From contig DAIDKH010000045.1 in NCBI GenBank assembly GCA_027450145.1, forward strand, positions 1 to 35,181: a DNA stretch of 35,181 nucleotides, in the 5' to 3' direction. Under the pieces are notes generated by a model. It searched no databases and was not told the origin of the DNA. It saw only the letters and a program-made list of their open reading frames with translations. Positions 1 to 9,900 of the stretch are shown piece after piece. Numbering within the stretch: the stretch's first letter is position 1; every line of letters begins with the position of its first letter. Position numbers and translations under genes: made by a program. The DNA comes from Chthonomonadaceae bacterium (GTDB taxonomy: Bacteria; Armatimonadota; Chthonomonadetes; Chthonomonadales; Chthonomonadaceae).

Positions 1-23
1 GGTCCAGAGCTGTGCTCTGGACC
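1..23 (-). terminator. Hairpin, probable terminator of the Tricorn-like gene
   Basis: Positions 1-10 and 14-23 form a perfect 10-bp inverted repeat around a 3-nt loop (TGT). It lies 27 nt beyond the stop codon of the minus-strand protease gene, where a rho-independent terminator would be expected. Any T-run on the minus strand would fall outside the window, so termination cannot be confirmed. On the plus strand the hairpin is followed only by a weak pyrimidine stretch. Confidence 0.55.
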
Positions 24-49
24 CGCTTTCTGTTAATTGATGTTCGTTC

Positions 50-3000
50 CTATTTAATGCCCGAACCTGGCGGGACAGCGGATGACCCACCGTTGGGGTT
101 CGCGCTGGTTGGCAGCAGCGTCGGAATTGGAGGTGCTGGGTGCTCCTCGATCTGCTGGAGGACAACCTTAACTGCCTCTTTAAGCTGTACGTCATCGTGG
201 GCTGCGGCTTCCGCAGGCGTTCGTACAACAGTAATGTCCGGCTTTATGCCAAGGTTCTCCAGGGTGTGACCGGTTAGGTCCCAGTATCCCACGCTTGGCA
301 GTCTAAAGTGCGTTCCGTCGAGTAACGTCGCATCGCGAGTGCCAATAACGTAACCTGGCGTGGCTACGCCAACGATTGTGCCGAGCTTCAGTGCCCGAAA
401 TCCTGACGGGAAAACCTCAGCGTCACTATAGGAGTTCTGATTGATCAGCAGTACGGTTGGTTTGTGGAACGCGCGAGCCGGGGCCGTTTGTACGAGACTG
501 TCGCGCGTTCTGTTATAGCCGTATATCCGCTGTGCAAGTGCCTGTAACAGTTGAGGATGTGTGTTTCCTCCTGGATTGCCTCTAATATCAATGATTAGTC
601 CCTGCTTTCGAAGGGCTTCCGTATCCAGCTCGCGAATGAAGAGTTTTAGCGAGCTGCCATCCATTGCCGGGATATAGATATATGCCAGTTTTCCGTCCGA
701 AAGTCGATCGACCTCTGCTCGCCGCTTCGCGATAAGGTCCTTCAGTTTAATTGCCCCAAGGGCTCCTTGGGACGTGGCGGTGACCGTAATAGTTCGAGCA
801 CCTTCAGCAACAGGCTTGTTGTTTACAACCAGGGTTAGATGCTTTCCGGCTTTATCCTGCAGCAGGTCGTAATATGTTTCCGTCATCACAACGGGCTTAC
901 CATCGATGCTAAGAATGTAATCGCCGGGAAACACGCGGGAGTGGGGGGCATCACACGGACCGTTCTTCACCACTGAGAGTACTTTAAGGCCCGGACCAGC
1001 GTAATTGGTGTCATATCTTACACCGATAGTTGCCGTTATCGGTCCCGAAGGCGAGTAGTTCGGAGCAATCTCGCTGTGCGACGAGTTTACCTCACCAACC
1101 ATCTCGCTCAAAAGATTTGCGAATTCGAACGGCGTACCAACTCCGTTTAGCTGTGGCTCGTATTTGTCACGAAGTTTTGGCCAGTCAACTCCGTGCATGT
1201 ATCTGTCGTAGAAGTTGGCGCCGAACCGGCGGTAGAATTCGTTGAAGGCCTGTAGCTGGATGAGCCTGCGATTGAACGTGTACGAGGCATTAAACGGTAT
1301 GGTGTTTGGCTGGGCCGGTGGGCCGGGAGGTATAAGCAGCCACTGTGGTTGACCAGCGCTGTCGAGATAGAAGAACCTGCGCCCGTCTGAAGAAAACTGG
1401 ATCGTGCTGTGGTCCGCTTCCTGAACTGGACCATAGATGTGCATGAGGGCTTGCCCATTCACACCTATCACCCAGAATTGGCCCCCTGCGAGGAAAACGA
1501 TGCGGCTGCCGTCGGGCGTGATGCTAAAGTCCTGGATAGGAGCGGGAGTGTTAATTTGCACGGATCGATTTGTAATATCGTCGAAATTGACGGGTACGCG
1601 TTTCGCACTCGGCTTAATTCCGGGGCCGGTACCCTTCTCCAATTGCAGCCGAAATAGCTGCGGTGGGCCATTCCTATCGCTGACATAGATAAGGAACCGA
1701 CCGTCACCGGTAAACATTGGATTGAAGTTGTTGTTCGGATATTTTGTGATGTTGGTTGGATTGCCTCCAACTGATGGAATGAGCCAGATGTCTGTAACAT
1801 CGAACCTATCGGACCGCGAGTAGGCGATCCAGCGGTTATCGGGAGACCAGTTCAACGAGAGTATGCCGTCATCGATATTGTTGCCGTTGCCTGGAGCCAG
1901 GAATCGTTCAGGAGCGCTACCGTTCCCCGGCACTACATATAGACCGGGTTTGCTTCCTGATTTTGCGAAGGCTATCATGGTGCCATCTGGCGACCAGGTG
2001 GGCCCGCGTTCCGATGCCATATCATCGGTAAGGCGTGTGGTTTTGCCTGTGGAAGCATCGATCGTGTATAGGTCTGGTTGATTACCGGCGTCACTTCTAA
2101 AAGCAATTAGTTTGCTATCGGGAGACCAGGCTATGTCTGCGTTGTGGGCAATGTTTTGGGTCAGCCTGTGGGCGTCTCCACCAGCCGCAGGCATAGTCCA
2201 TATTTGACCTTGAACTACGAGTGCAATAGTTTTGCCATCTGGCGATACTGCGCTTTCCGTTGCACCGGCATGGAGAACAACATGGGTATCCAGATTGACG
2301 CGCACGTCCGTGGGTGCAAATATTTGCAGCTCGGTAGGTTTGCCTCCAGTGGGCTTAACTGTGCAGATCTTGCCGTCGTACAGGTAACAGAGGAGTGAAC
2401 CGTCGCGAGCAAGGTCTGGCCAGCGTACCGCATCAGTAGTGTAGTGAGTTATCTGCACAGTGCCGCCGCCACGAAGTCCTAGCCTCCATATATTCGGAGT
2501 GTTCTGACCGTTCATGATGGTAGCGCAGTAAACGAACTTGCCATCAGGTGAGCACATAGGCCAGAACTGCTGGTCTCGGGATGGCTTTACCGCACTTATA
2601 TTGCCGGTTTTCACGTTCTCGACCATAAGCTGACATGCATCAGAACCACGATACCATGGGCGCCACCACGGCTCGCCGCCTCGGCAAAACACGATGTCGT
2701 CCGTGCCCGGGACGTACTTTGCAAACCTCAGCGCGCGGGTATCGTTTGTGAGCTGACGGACTCTCAGATTATGAAGGTTCACTTGCATAATGGGAATCGA
2801 GGATTCGGCCTGGCCAGAAACTCGCGCAGCTCTGCCAATTGAATAGAACAGGATGTGGCTGCCATCTGCCGACCAATCACAGCCCCAGTCGCTGCTACTG
2901 GCAAGGGTAACCTGCCGCGGCTGGCCCCCGTTTGTAGGAACGAGGTAGACGTCGAAGTTGCCGGACCTCAGGCTTGTGAAGGCGATCCACTTACCATCTG

Positions 3001-3361
3001 GAGACCAATGTGGGTAGAAATCCACATTTTGATTGACTGTCAGGCGCTTGGCAGTGCCGCCGTCGCTACCCACTATCCACAAGCTGCCCCTGTAGGTAAA
3101 GCAGATACGGTGGCCATGTGGGGACAACGCTGGGGAACTCATCCCGCTTATGGGCAGGTTAACCGGCGGCTTAAGCAAACCACTGTCGGGTAAGACAGGC
3201 GGCGGGGGTATAGCTTGAGGGGCCGCAGCTTTTGTGCCAGCAGGAGCCGACTTTGCCATAGGCTTGGCTGCCGCAACCGAGGATATCGGTACCAGTGCAG
3301 CAACGGATACAGCAGCACAGGCGGCGATGGTGAAGCGTAACGAACGCACCAGCGAAATCAT
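50..3361 (-). CDS. Secreted Tricorn-like protease (beta-propellers, PDZ, S41 peptidase)
   Basis: A 1103-residue serine peptidase of the Tricorn type (family S41), expected to cut peptides outside the cytoplasm. The start at 3361 is chosen because GGAGA sits 6 nt upstream and a signal peptide (MISLVRSLRFTIAACAAVSV...) follows; a longer reading to 3412 has neither. Repeated 'SPDGKWIAF'-type blades fill about residues 55-660 as two TolB/PD40-like propellers. Then come a Tricorn-type core, a PDZ domain (near GPGLKVLSVVKNG, 'FPGDYILSIDGKPV') and the S41 domain with IDIRGNPGG. The Tricorn tetrad appears present: Ser761-His762 (NSSHSE), Ser979-Asp980 (NSYSDAE) and Glu1035 (LENLGIKPD). Their spacing is close to Ser745/His746, Ser965/Asp966 and Glu1023 of archaeal Tricorn. 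A Pro/Gly-rich tail ends the protein. It stands alone, and its own promoter is not clear. Confidence 0.93.
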   Translation of the reverse strand: MISLVRSLRFTIAACAAVSVAALVPISSVAAAKPMAKSAPAGTKAAAPQAIPPPPVLPDSGLLKPPVNLPISGMSSPALSPHGHRICFTYRGSLWIVGSDGGTAKRLTVNQNVDFYPHWSPDGKWIAFTSLRSGNFDVYLVPTNGGQPRQVTLASSSDWGCDWSADGSHILFYSIGRAARVSGQAESSIPIMQVNLHNLRVRQLTNDTRALRFAKYVPGTDDIVFCRGGEPWWRPWYRGSDACQLMVENVKTGNISAVKPSRDQQFWPMCSPDGKFVYCATIMNGQNTPNIWRLGLRGGGTVQITHYTTDAVRWPDLARDGSLLCYLYDGKICTVKPTGGKPTELQIFAPTDVRVNLDTHVVLHAGATESAVSPDGKTIALVVQGQIWTMPAAGGDAHRLTQNIAHNADIAWSPDSKLIAFRSDAGNQPDLYTIDASTGKTTRLTDDMASERGPTWSPDGTMIAFAKSGSKPGLYVVPGNGSAPERFLAPGNGNNIDDGILSLNWSPDNRWIAYSRSDRFDVTDIWLIPSVGGNPTNITKYPNNNFNPMFTGDGRFLIYVSDRNGPPQLFRLQLEKGTGPGIKPSAKRVPVNFDDITNRSVQINTPAPIQDFSITPDGSRIVFLAGGQFWVIGVNGQALMHIYGPVQEADHSTIQFSSDGRRFFYLDSAGQPQWLLIPPGPPAQPNTIPFNASYTFNRRLIQLQAFNEFYRRFGANFYDRYMHGVDWPKLRDKYEPQLNGVGTPFEFANLLSEMVGEVNSSHSEIAPNYSPSGPITATIGVRYDTNYAGPGLKVLSVVKNGPCDAPHSRVFPGDYILSIDGKPVVMTETYYDLLQDKAGKHLTLVVNNKPVAEGARTITVTATSQGALGAIKLKDLIAKRRAEVDRLSDGKLAYIYIPAMDGSSLKLFIRELDTEALRKQGLIIDIRGNPGGNTHPQLLQALAQRIYGYNRTRDSLVQTAPARAFHKPTVLLINQNSYSDAEVFPSGFRALKLGTIVGVATPGYVIGTRDATLLDGTHFRLPSVGYWDLTGHTLENLGIKPDITVVRTPAEAAAHDDVQLKEAVKVVLQQIEEHPAPPIPTLLPTSANPNGGSSAVPPGSGIK

Positions 3362-3532
3362 AACATCTCCTTGCAGTTCGACGATGGGAAACATAAGCGC
3401 CGTTCGCCTCAATCAGATGGTGAGCATCGCGGTATCGCCGATGGCAAGTAGCCTGAACCGCGTAACGGCAGTTTGGTATAATTACGGACGAACTAACGGT
3501 TATAATACCAATAGTTGGCCGGAATCTACTCG

Positions 3533-3561
3533 TTGACACAAAACGATCTGGGCCGTATAAT
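3533..3561 (+). promoter_or_regulatory. Full-consensus sigma-70 promoter of tRNA-Leu
   Basis: TTGACA at 3533-3538 and TATAAT at 3556-3561 are separated by exactly 17 nt, a perfect match to the housekeeping sigma-factor consensus. Transcription would begin near 3568, only about 4 nt before the tRNA. Perfect promoters are common for stable RNA genes. Confidence 0.9.
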
Positions 3562-3571
3562 ATGTGCACGT

Positions 3572-3654
3572 GCCGAAGTGGCGGAATGGCAGACGCAGCG
3601 GTCTCAAAAACCGCCGAGGGCAACCTCGTGTGGGTTCGAGTCCCACCTTCGGCA
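3572..3654 (+). tRNA. tRNA-Leu (CAA anticodon)
   Basis: The 7-bp acceptor stem pairs GCCGAAG (3572-3578) with CTTCGGC (3647-3653), followed by discriminator A. The anticodon stem GCGGT/ACCGC encloses loop CTCAAAA, giving anticodon CAA, which reads UUG. A long variable arm (CGAGG-GCAA-CCTCG) marks a class II tRNA, as expected for leucine. The T-arm GTGGG-TTCGAGT-CCCAC is intact. The 3' CCA is not encoded and must be added after transcription. Confidence 0.97.
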
Positions 3655-3879
3655 TCACACCTTCAAAGTCACCGCTAGTTACCCACTTTCCAAACATTAC
3701 TGACCTCGGACTCGTTCAATTGTTCCGACTATTTCTGAATTTCAGAGCGCCGATAGTAACTTTACAGCGGTTTGCACTGGCAGGCGATAGTATCGACCAG
3801 TTGATTCCACTTCCAGATCCTATGCATACGCCACCTAATGTATCTTGCCCGCCAGGTGCAGTCTGGACGATTAGCACGC

Positions 3880-6369
3880 TCAAGGTGAACTCTGCGGTAG
3901 TTGGTCACCGTTGGCCCTTGGTCGAGTTATAGATGGGCGCCAGCTGATAACCCCAGCAAAAATGGATGCTGCCAGACAGAGTAGATAAACTCCCAAACGA
4001 TAAGCGGCTGGAACGTAACTGAACGTAATAGTTGACGGCCCTGAGGGAAGCGCTACCTCGCGAAACACACGCTGGTTTCGACTTATTGGCGCACGGTGCC
4101 CGTTTATGGCCGCCAACCAACCCGGATAGTACTCATCTTGCAACAGTATGTATCCTGTTGTTGGCATCGTAACCTTTACTGATACATTGTTCAAACCATC
4201 GCGCAAGAAAGTTGGCTTCGGACCTGGTTGGCCATTTACGAGGAGCGTAGAACACCTGCCGACTGCGTTTTTTAAAGGATAGATATTCATATCCTCCCCT
4301 TGATAAATCGGCTGAGTTGATGGCGCGAGGCTCACAGTTCCTGACCCTTCCGCCTGTGCAGGAAGAGTCACCACAAACCTCGCGGCTGTATCTGAAGCTC
4401 CTGATACATTGGGATTTTGAAAAAAGACCATATTTCCAACTTCCGGGGGGCTGGAATCCTTAAGGCCAGCGGCATTTACGCGAGCAAATCTGTCCGCATA
4501 AGCTTTGTATTGCCCCGTGAATAGCGAGTCATACCCCTGCACGTCCCTTAGTTGGTAAACAGTAGCCCCATTTGGGGGAAGAACCGCCGGCGGACTTTGA
4601 TCTAGACTCCAGACACTGTTAACCGGCCAAATTCGCTGATGGCCCACCTCAGCCTGAAGTTGTTTGATACCAGCTGTAACTGGATACACCTGGCTCGGTT
4701 GGGCCGTTGGGTTCATTAAATAGCCCGTAGAAAATAGGTCGGCAGTAACAAGCGCGCAACAGAGTAGGCCGGGACCAAGATGCACCCTTGGGTAATGCGG
4801 TTTACCCTGGTTTTGGCGCCGATACAGTAGGATGGCCGTACCAGCGGCAGTCATGAGTATAAGCCGCAGCCAGTCGTGCGATAATCGTCCAAGTGCATCG
4901 CCCAGAAGCGGCACGCCTAGCTGTTGAAAACCAGGCATGACCGATGCAATCGACCGTGCTGCGAGCGCCAATCCGCCCGCCCAAAATGTGATAACAACCA
5001 GAAGCGCCGCCTGAGCCTCTCGGCGGGTTACCCTCTGGCCGATGGCTTCTTCCATGCCCAGCGAAGCCAATACTGCACAGGCAAGGGACCACAGCACAAG
5101 CACTCGAGCTGGAGAGCCAGACTGGCCAAACCCGGGAACCCCAAAGTAAAATAGAGCATCCACAGGCGTACCCAGCGCCATTAGGAGTGCAAGGGCTGCC
5201 AGCAGCAGAAAAAAGATGTAGTTGTTGTTGTGCGCGTTTCTACGAAGCGCAATGACGCCTCCTAGGGCTGCAAAAAGCAGGCCTAGAATTGATACGTAAC
5301 TGGTGGTCTCTGCGAAGTTATGGCGCACCGCAACTTTCTGGCCACCAAAATCCATCGTGTAAAAGCCCCAATACCGGTTCTGTCTGTCATGATCGTTGCC
5401 GTAGAAATCTGGTAGCGTGGTCTGTACGATCTCGCCGGGTTGCAGCGCGTAACCCACGTAGCTTTTGTAACCTGCCGCCGAAGGTTTGGAGACTCGGTGC
5501 GACATGTGAGAGAGCTCAATACTTAGGAGCAGCTGCGGGCTGCAGATCATAAAGCCGGTGATGGTGGCTAGAACGTACATGCTGGCAAACCGCCCACGAT
5601 GAGGGCAGCGTACTGTTTGTGCTGCGGCATATAAAAAACTCGCAAGGAGACCATAGAAGGCGATTTGAAGGTGACCGGCGAGTAGCATGAGCCCTGTAGC
5701 TGCACCGAGCAGGCAGAAATTTAATCGTCGACGCTCGGCGTTATGGGCGAGTAAATATATTTGGCGAAGAATTAGAGGAATCCAACAAGATGTGGCAAGA
5801 AAGGATGGTAATTCAAGCCAGGCGATCTGCCATCCACACCAGGCGAAGATGACTCCAGCGGTAAACGCCGGCCACCAGCTGCGGCCCAGGGACCGACAAA
5901 GTAGATAACAGAACCAACCAGCCAGAGCGAGATGAAGGCAGGCACTGTATGCGAACGCTCGAGCTACAGAAAAAACAACAAAAATAATTATTGCGGGATA
6001 GAAAACGGCGCTTTGACTGTTTGCTATAAAGGGAGTACCGCAAAACTGGTAAGGATTCCATAGAGGAATAGTGCCGGTTCTTATTGCGCGTGCCGCTAAC
6101 AAGCGCCAGGGGTAAAACTGTCCGATGCCGTCCCAGTGGAGTGGGTCCCACATAGGTGCGTGCGCCACCGTAGAACTCGCGGCATAAGGATAAATGTGAT
6201 CTAGAAGGCCGGCGGGTAAAAGAACACGGTGGCCAAATATTACGTCGAATAGGAAAAACATCGAGAGTAGGAGGTAGCCAATAAAAGCACGGATGGATAA
6301 GATGGCGTCAGTGGGAATAGGTCGGCGCGATGTACCCACGGTACCTTCTGGAGTGCGTAACCGTGACAA
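3880..6369 (-). CDS. YfhO-family polytopic membrane protein
   Basis: An 829-residue integral membrane protein resembling the YfhO family, large GT-C-like proteins linked in Firmicutes to sugar modification of cell-wall or lipid carriers. The N-terminal half has about a dozen hydrophobic segments and the early luminal motif 'LLDHIYPYAAS' followed by 'WNPYQFCGTPFIANSQS', typical of the family. The C-terminal 200 residues form a soluble domain with the family hallmark 'LLQDEYYPGWLAAINGHRAPI' ending in a last membrane helix. Translation seems to begin at TTG 6369, one base after the stop of the TPR gene, with no convincing ribosome-binding site, so translation is probably coupled. A GTG ten codons in (near 6339) is an alternative. 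Substrate cannot be told. Confidence 0.85.
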   Translation of the reverse strand: MSRLRTPEGTVGTSRRPIPTDAILSIRAFIGYLLLSMFFLFDVIFGHRVLLPAGLLDHIYPYAASSTVAHAPMWDPLHWDGIGQFYPWRLLAARAIRTGTIPLWNPYQFCGTPFIANSQSAVFYPAIIIFVVFSVARAFAYSACLHLALAGWFCYLLCRSLGRSWWPAFTAGVIFAWCGWQIAWLELPSFLATSCWIPLILRQIYLLAHNAERRRLNFCLLGAATGLMLLAGHLQIAFYGLLASFLYAAAQTVRCPHRGRFASMYVLATITGFMICSPQLLLSIELSHMSHRVSKPSAAGYKSYVGYALQPGEIVQTTLPDFYGNDHDRQNRYWGFYTMDFGGQKVAVRHNFAETTSYVSILGLLFAALGGVIALRRNAHNNNYIFFLLLAALALLMALGTPVDALFYFGVPGFGQSGSPARVLVLWSLACAVLASLGMEEAIGQRVTRREAQAALLVVITFWAGGLALAARSIASVMPGFQQLGVPLLGDALGRLSHDWLRLILMTAAGTAILLYRRQNQGKPHYPRVHLGPGLLCCALVTADLFSTGYLMNPTAQPSQVYPVTAGIKQLQAEVGHQRIWPVNSVWSLDQSPPAVLPPNGATVYQLRDVQGYDSLFTGQYKAYADRFARVNAAGLKDSSPPEVGNMVFFQNPNVSGASDTAARFVVTLPAQAEGSGTVSLAPSTQPIYQGEDMNIYPLKNAVGRCSTLLVNGQPGPKPTFLRDGLNNVSVKVTMPTTGYILLQDEYYPGWLAAINGHRAPISRNQRVFREVALPSGPSTITFSYVPAAYRLGVYLLCLAASIFAGVISWRPSITRPRANGDQLPQSSP

Positions 6370-6370
6370 A

Positions 6371-6733
6371 CTAGAGACTTTCGTTTAGGAACTTTATGCT
6401 GTCAAGGGCTCTCTTATTAGTGGGGTCGAGAGTAAGCACTTTCTCAAACTCGCATTTGGCCTCCTCATACATTCCCAACATAGAATAAGTGAGTGCCAAA
6501 TCAACCAATATTTCTACGGAAGTAGGAGTGGCCTGTGATGCTTTAGTTAATTCTTCAATAGACTCGTCGAACAAGCCCGTAAACCCATACACGAGACCGA
6601 GCTGATATCTGGCGTCGCTACTGTTGGGCTCTATTGCAAGAACCTCTTGCAGTAACTGTACTGCCTCATCATATTGCCCATCAATCTTAAGGGCAATCGC
6701 CTGATCAAGTTTGGCCTGTGTATCGCTGTTCAT
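6371..6733 (-). CDS. Small tetratricopeptide-repeat protein
   Basis: A 120-residue soluble protein made almost wholly of TPR helices: 'AIALKIDGQYDEAVQLLQEVL', 'ARYQLGLVYGFTGLFDESIEEL', 'ILVDLALTYSMLGMYEEAKCEF' and a last 'VLTLDPTNKRAL'. TPRs mediate protein-protein contacts, so this is likely an adaptor; no catalytic domain is visible. The start at ATG 6733 is preferred over an upstream ATG at 6799, because the promoter at 6790-6818 would start transcription near 6783, inside the longer version. It is the first gene of a two-gene operon with the YfhO-like protein, with one base between them, so a role linked to that membrane protein is plausible but inferred. Confidence 0.88.
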   Translation of the reverse strand: MNSDTQAKLDQAIALKIDGQYDEAVQLLQEVLAIEPNSSDARYQLGLVYGFTGLFDESIEELTKASQATPTSVEILVDLALTYSMLGMYEEAKCEFEKVLTLDPTNKRALDSIKFLNESL

Positions 6734-6747
6734 GGAGAAACGTCTCC
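6734..6747 (-). promoter_or_regulatory. Small hairpin masking the TPR-gene ribosome-binding site
   Basis: On the minus strand the leader reads GGAGA-CGTT-TCTCC immediately followed by ATG. The 5-bp stem pairs the only good Shine-Dalgarno sequence (AGGGAGA) with the bases touching the start codon. This could lower or regulate initiation. The stem is short, and the effect is inferred. Confidence 0.4.
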
Positions 6748-6789
6748 CTGTGGCTGGTGTGTCGCCAACTCCTGGTAGTTCCGGCGGCA

Positions 6790-6818
6790 AGTATAGCATG
6801 TTTATTGGTTTTTATCAA
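6790..6818 (-). promoter_or_regulatory. Sigma-70 promoter of the TPR-YfhO operon
   Basis: On the minus strand, TTGATA (6818-6813) and TATACT (6795-6790) are separated by 17 nt. Predicted transcription start is near 6783, giving a leader of about 50 nt before ATG 6733. Confidence 0.75.
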
Positions 6819-6872
6819 CCTGTTTGAACTAAGTAATCTCCCAAATTACCTTGCGCGCCACATGATACTTTG

Positions 6873-6884
6873 CTTTTGCAAAAG
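6873..6884. promoter_or_regulatory. 12-bp perfect palindrome, possible operator
   Basis: CTTTTGCAAAAG is fully self-complementary. It lies in the 170-bp region between the divergent TPR-YfhO operon and the hybrid kinase, upstream of both promoters. A dimeric regulator could bind here; which one cannot be told. Confidence 0.4.
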
Positions 6885-6894
6885 TTTCTAAATC

Positions 6895-6929
6895 GAACGT
6901 GGTGGATGAACGTGGATTCAGTGTACAAT
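6895..6929 (+). promoter_or_regulatory. Direct repeats and -10 element upstream of the hybrid kinase gene
   Basis: GAACGTGG occurs at 6895-6902 and again at 6908-6915 (13-bp period), directly upstream of a -10-like TACAAT at 6924-6929. The second copy lies where a -35 box would be, and no good -35 is seen, which would fit an activator-dependent promoter. The leader from about 6936 to the GTG start is short. Confidence 0.4.
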
Positions 6930-6970
6930 TACGGTAGAAGAGGTTCTTAACAGGCAATTGACCAGTTGAT

Positions 6971-9900
6971 GTGCTGGAGGATGACACTCTGATTGACCGA
7001 ATTTCAACTGGTGTGCTGGACGCACTGGCAGTACCAGCGCTAGTCGTTGTTTGCGACTATACTAAGACTAGCGTAGGAGTAGCTGCGCTGAATGCGTCTG
7101 CGCGGCACCTGTTTCTTCTTGGGGAAACAGTGTCGGGCGTTCCCTCCTTAGACAAGATTGCGCCCGCCCTTGTTGATCTGCTTCTACGTAACAAACAGGC
7201 AAAGTCTCTGGAGCACGGTGGTATTTTATTACCTGTTGGAGATACGGCGGTTGATTACCGTGCCCATGCGGTTAAGTTACTTCCCTGCACAGACTCGAAC
7301 ACTCAATGGCTTTGTACCTTTACTCGCTCAATTGAGTCGGCGGATGTAATACGGCCACCGCGCCCGCTCGGGCATGACCATCTAGTAGAAGAGGATAGTG
7401 CGCCCCTGTGGGAAAGACTTCACCTGGGTACGGATGCAATTATAGTTAGCACCATTCCTTCGAGCAGCGTCCATTCTTCAACGGTCTTGTATGCTTCGCG
7501 AGAATTCTGCGCGATGACAGCCTTCTCGCCTCAAGATTTGATCGGCAAGCCACTTAGCGCCTTCAATGTTAACCTGGGCGATGGCGACGAATTCAATCGA
7601 ATGCTGGTCGAAGCCGCGAGCGGGGCGAGTGTTCGATTTGGCATTACGCTATTACACAAGCAAAATAGCAGCGAATATGTAGAATGCGAATCGTCCCACG
7701 TTTTCGGTGCGGATGGCACTCCTGCGCTCTTAATTCACGTTCTGCGCCGGTCTAAGGGTAGCTCCTCGAATCTGGTTGGGGCTAGTTCAAGATTACGTGA
7801 GCTAAAGGCCGTAGTGGCAAGTGGCCTGGACGGATATGCCCTGGTGAATGAACACGGCGAGCTGCTAGAGGCTAGTTCAAGTGGTCTTTTGGGACTGGGT
7901 TGGACCCGTGAAGAGTTATTGAACTGTAGTTGTCTTGATCTTGTGCATCCAGATGATCAGGAATTTGTTATAAACGTCTTCAGGGACATCAGATCGGCTC
8001 CGGGAGCCGCTCGAAGAATCGATATGCGCGTGAATAAAGCGAACGGAAGTGCAACCTGGTTAGCAGTCGTGATGACCAACCTCTTACACGAACCTGACGT
8101 ACGCGCCGTTGTTCTAAATTACAATGATGTGTCTACGCGCAAGTTCACGGAATTTGCTCTTCAGCGAAGTGAGGAGCGACACCGTTTGCTGTTTGAACGA
8201 AATCCCGGTGCAATGTGGCTTTGCCATCCCGAGACGTTGCGGTTTGTTCAGGTCAACTCGGCGGCGGAACGGGCCTACGGCTATTCCAGCGCCGAATTTG
8301 TCAACATGACGATTACGGATATACTCCCGCTTACCTCTAGGCAACTCTTCCACGAAAAATGCGCGGAGGCTGATGTCGACCTTCCAACCTCACTTGGAGT
8401 TTGGTCGCTTATTGGTGGTGATGGCTCCATAGTTGACTCACAACTGTACGCTAGTCGGCTCATAGAAGAGACCAGCGATCTCATGCTAATAATGGCAATA
8501 GACGTGACGCAGCAGACAAGGGCGCACAGGGACCTTTTGAATAGCAACCTTAAGGTTCAACTATTGCTTGAGGAAGAGCAGGAGAGATCTGAGATCTTAC
8601 ATGCGCTGGCGGAGGCGGCAATTTTAATAAACACCTGCAAATCAACACAGGATATTTTGCAGCGAGCGACCGATTATGCGCGGCGCCTCGCCCGCGCCGG
8701 CGTTGCGACGATATCCCTCAGCAAATCTGAGAATGATCAGGAGCAGGTTAACACTATTTCTACGGATCTTAGTGCCAATGCGGCTGCCCAAGCGATCGAT
8801 ACCGCAATTGAAGTGCAAGTTAACGGAGCGATTGCACCTGAAAGTGCTGAATCGGGACCGAATGCGGACCACCTGACTACCCGGCAACATCAGAACGAAA
8901 ATAGTTGGCAGACTGGTGTACCGACTAAGTTGACCGTGCCGTTACGCGATAGTGCTGGCCTAATCGTTGGGTATCTAACCGTCATTCGTGAAGAGAGCAG
9001 CAGTTACTCAGCCGACGACGAGAATGTACTGGTCCAACTCGCACAGATGGTCTCGGGTACTCTGGACAACCGAACGCTGGTGGAACAGCTAACAGAGAAT
9101 ACCGAGCGGCTGCGCAAGAGTGAGGAGCGGTACGCTTTGGCACTGGAGGGCTCTAACGACGGTATTTGGGACTGGCAGGTAAATTCCGAGTCCGTAATTC
9201 GTTCGCCTCGCTTTCTCTCATTGATTGGTTTCGATACCAACGAGGACATCGAGCAGTTGGGCTCGTGGAATATGCGCATACATCCAGATGACCGCGAAAA
9301 GGTGATTAAGGCCCGCCACGATCACCTGTATCACGGCGTTCCTTACGATATCGAGATGCGCGTATTGACCTTTTCGGGGGAGTACCGCTGGTTTCGATCA
9401 AAAGGGCAGGCGGTTTGGGATGAACACGGAACACCAGTGCGCATGGTGGGTTCATTTACTGACCTCACGGAGCGAAAGGCTCTGGAGGAGCAGCTGTTGC
9501 AGGCCCAGAAACTGGAGAGCATAGGTAGGCTAGCCGGTGGAATTGCACATGATTTTAACAATATGCTCACGGGCATACTTGGTTTCAGCGAGTTGGCCAG
9601 GCTGAAGCTTGATGATGGCAGTAACGACATTCATGACGACCTTCAGCAGATCGAAGGCGCAGCGCTTAGAGCGGCAGACCTTACTTCTCAGCTGCTTGCA
9701 TTTGCCAGAAAGCAGATCATCAGACCGCAAACTACTGATTTAAACGAACTTGCACGAAGCACTCATTCTATGTTGACCCGCCTAATCGGCGAAAATGTTC
9801 AGCTGCAGGAGGATTTGCAGGCTGATCTGTGGATGGTTAGTATCGACCCCGGGCAGTTTCAACAGGTCATTGTGAACCTGGCCGTAAATGCTCGCGATGC

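Noticed and set aside
3400-3500. TATAAT-like hexamers upstream of the protease gene as its promoter
   Set aside because: The clear hexamers read on the plus strand; on the minus strand only weak -10-like sequences without a matching -35 were found.
3171-3932. Open frames of 60-150 codons overlapping the tRNA-Leu and the start of the protease gene
   Set aside because: They run across the tRNA or antisense to the protease, lack ribosome-binding sites and resemble no family; the tRNA is unambiguous.
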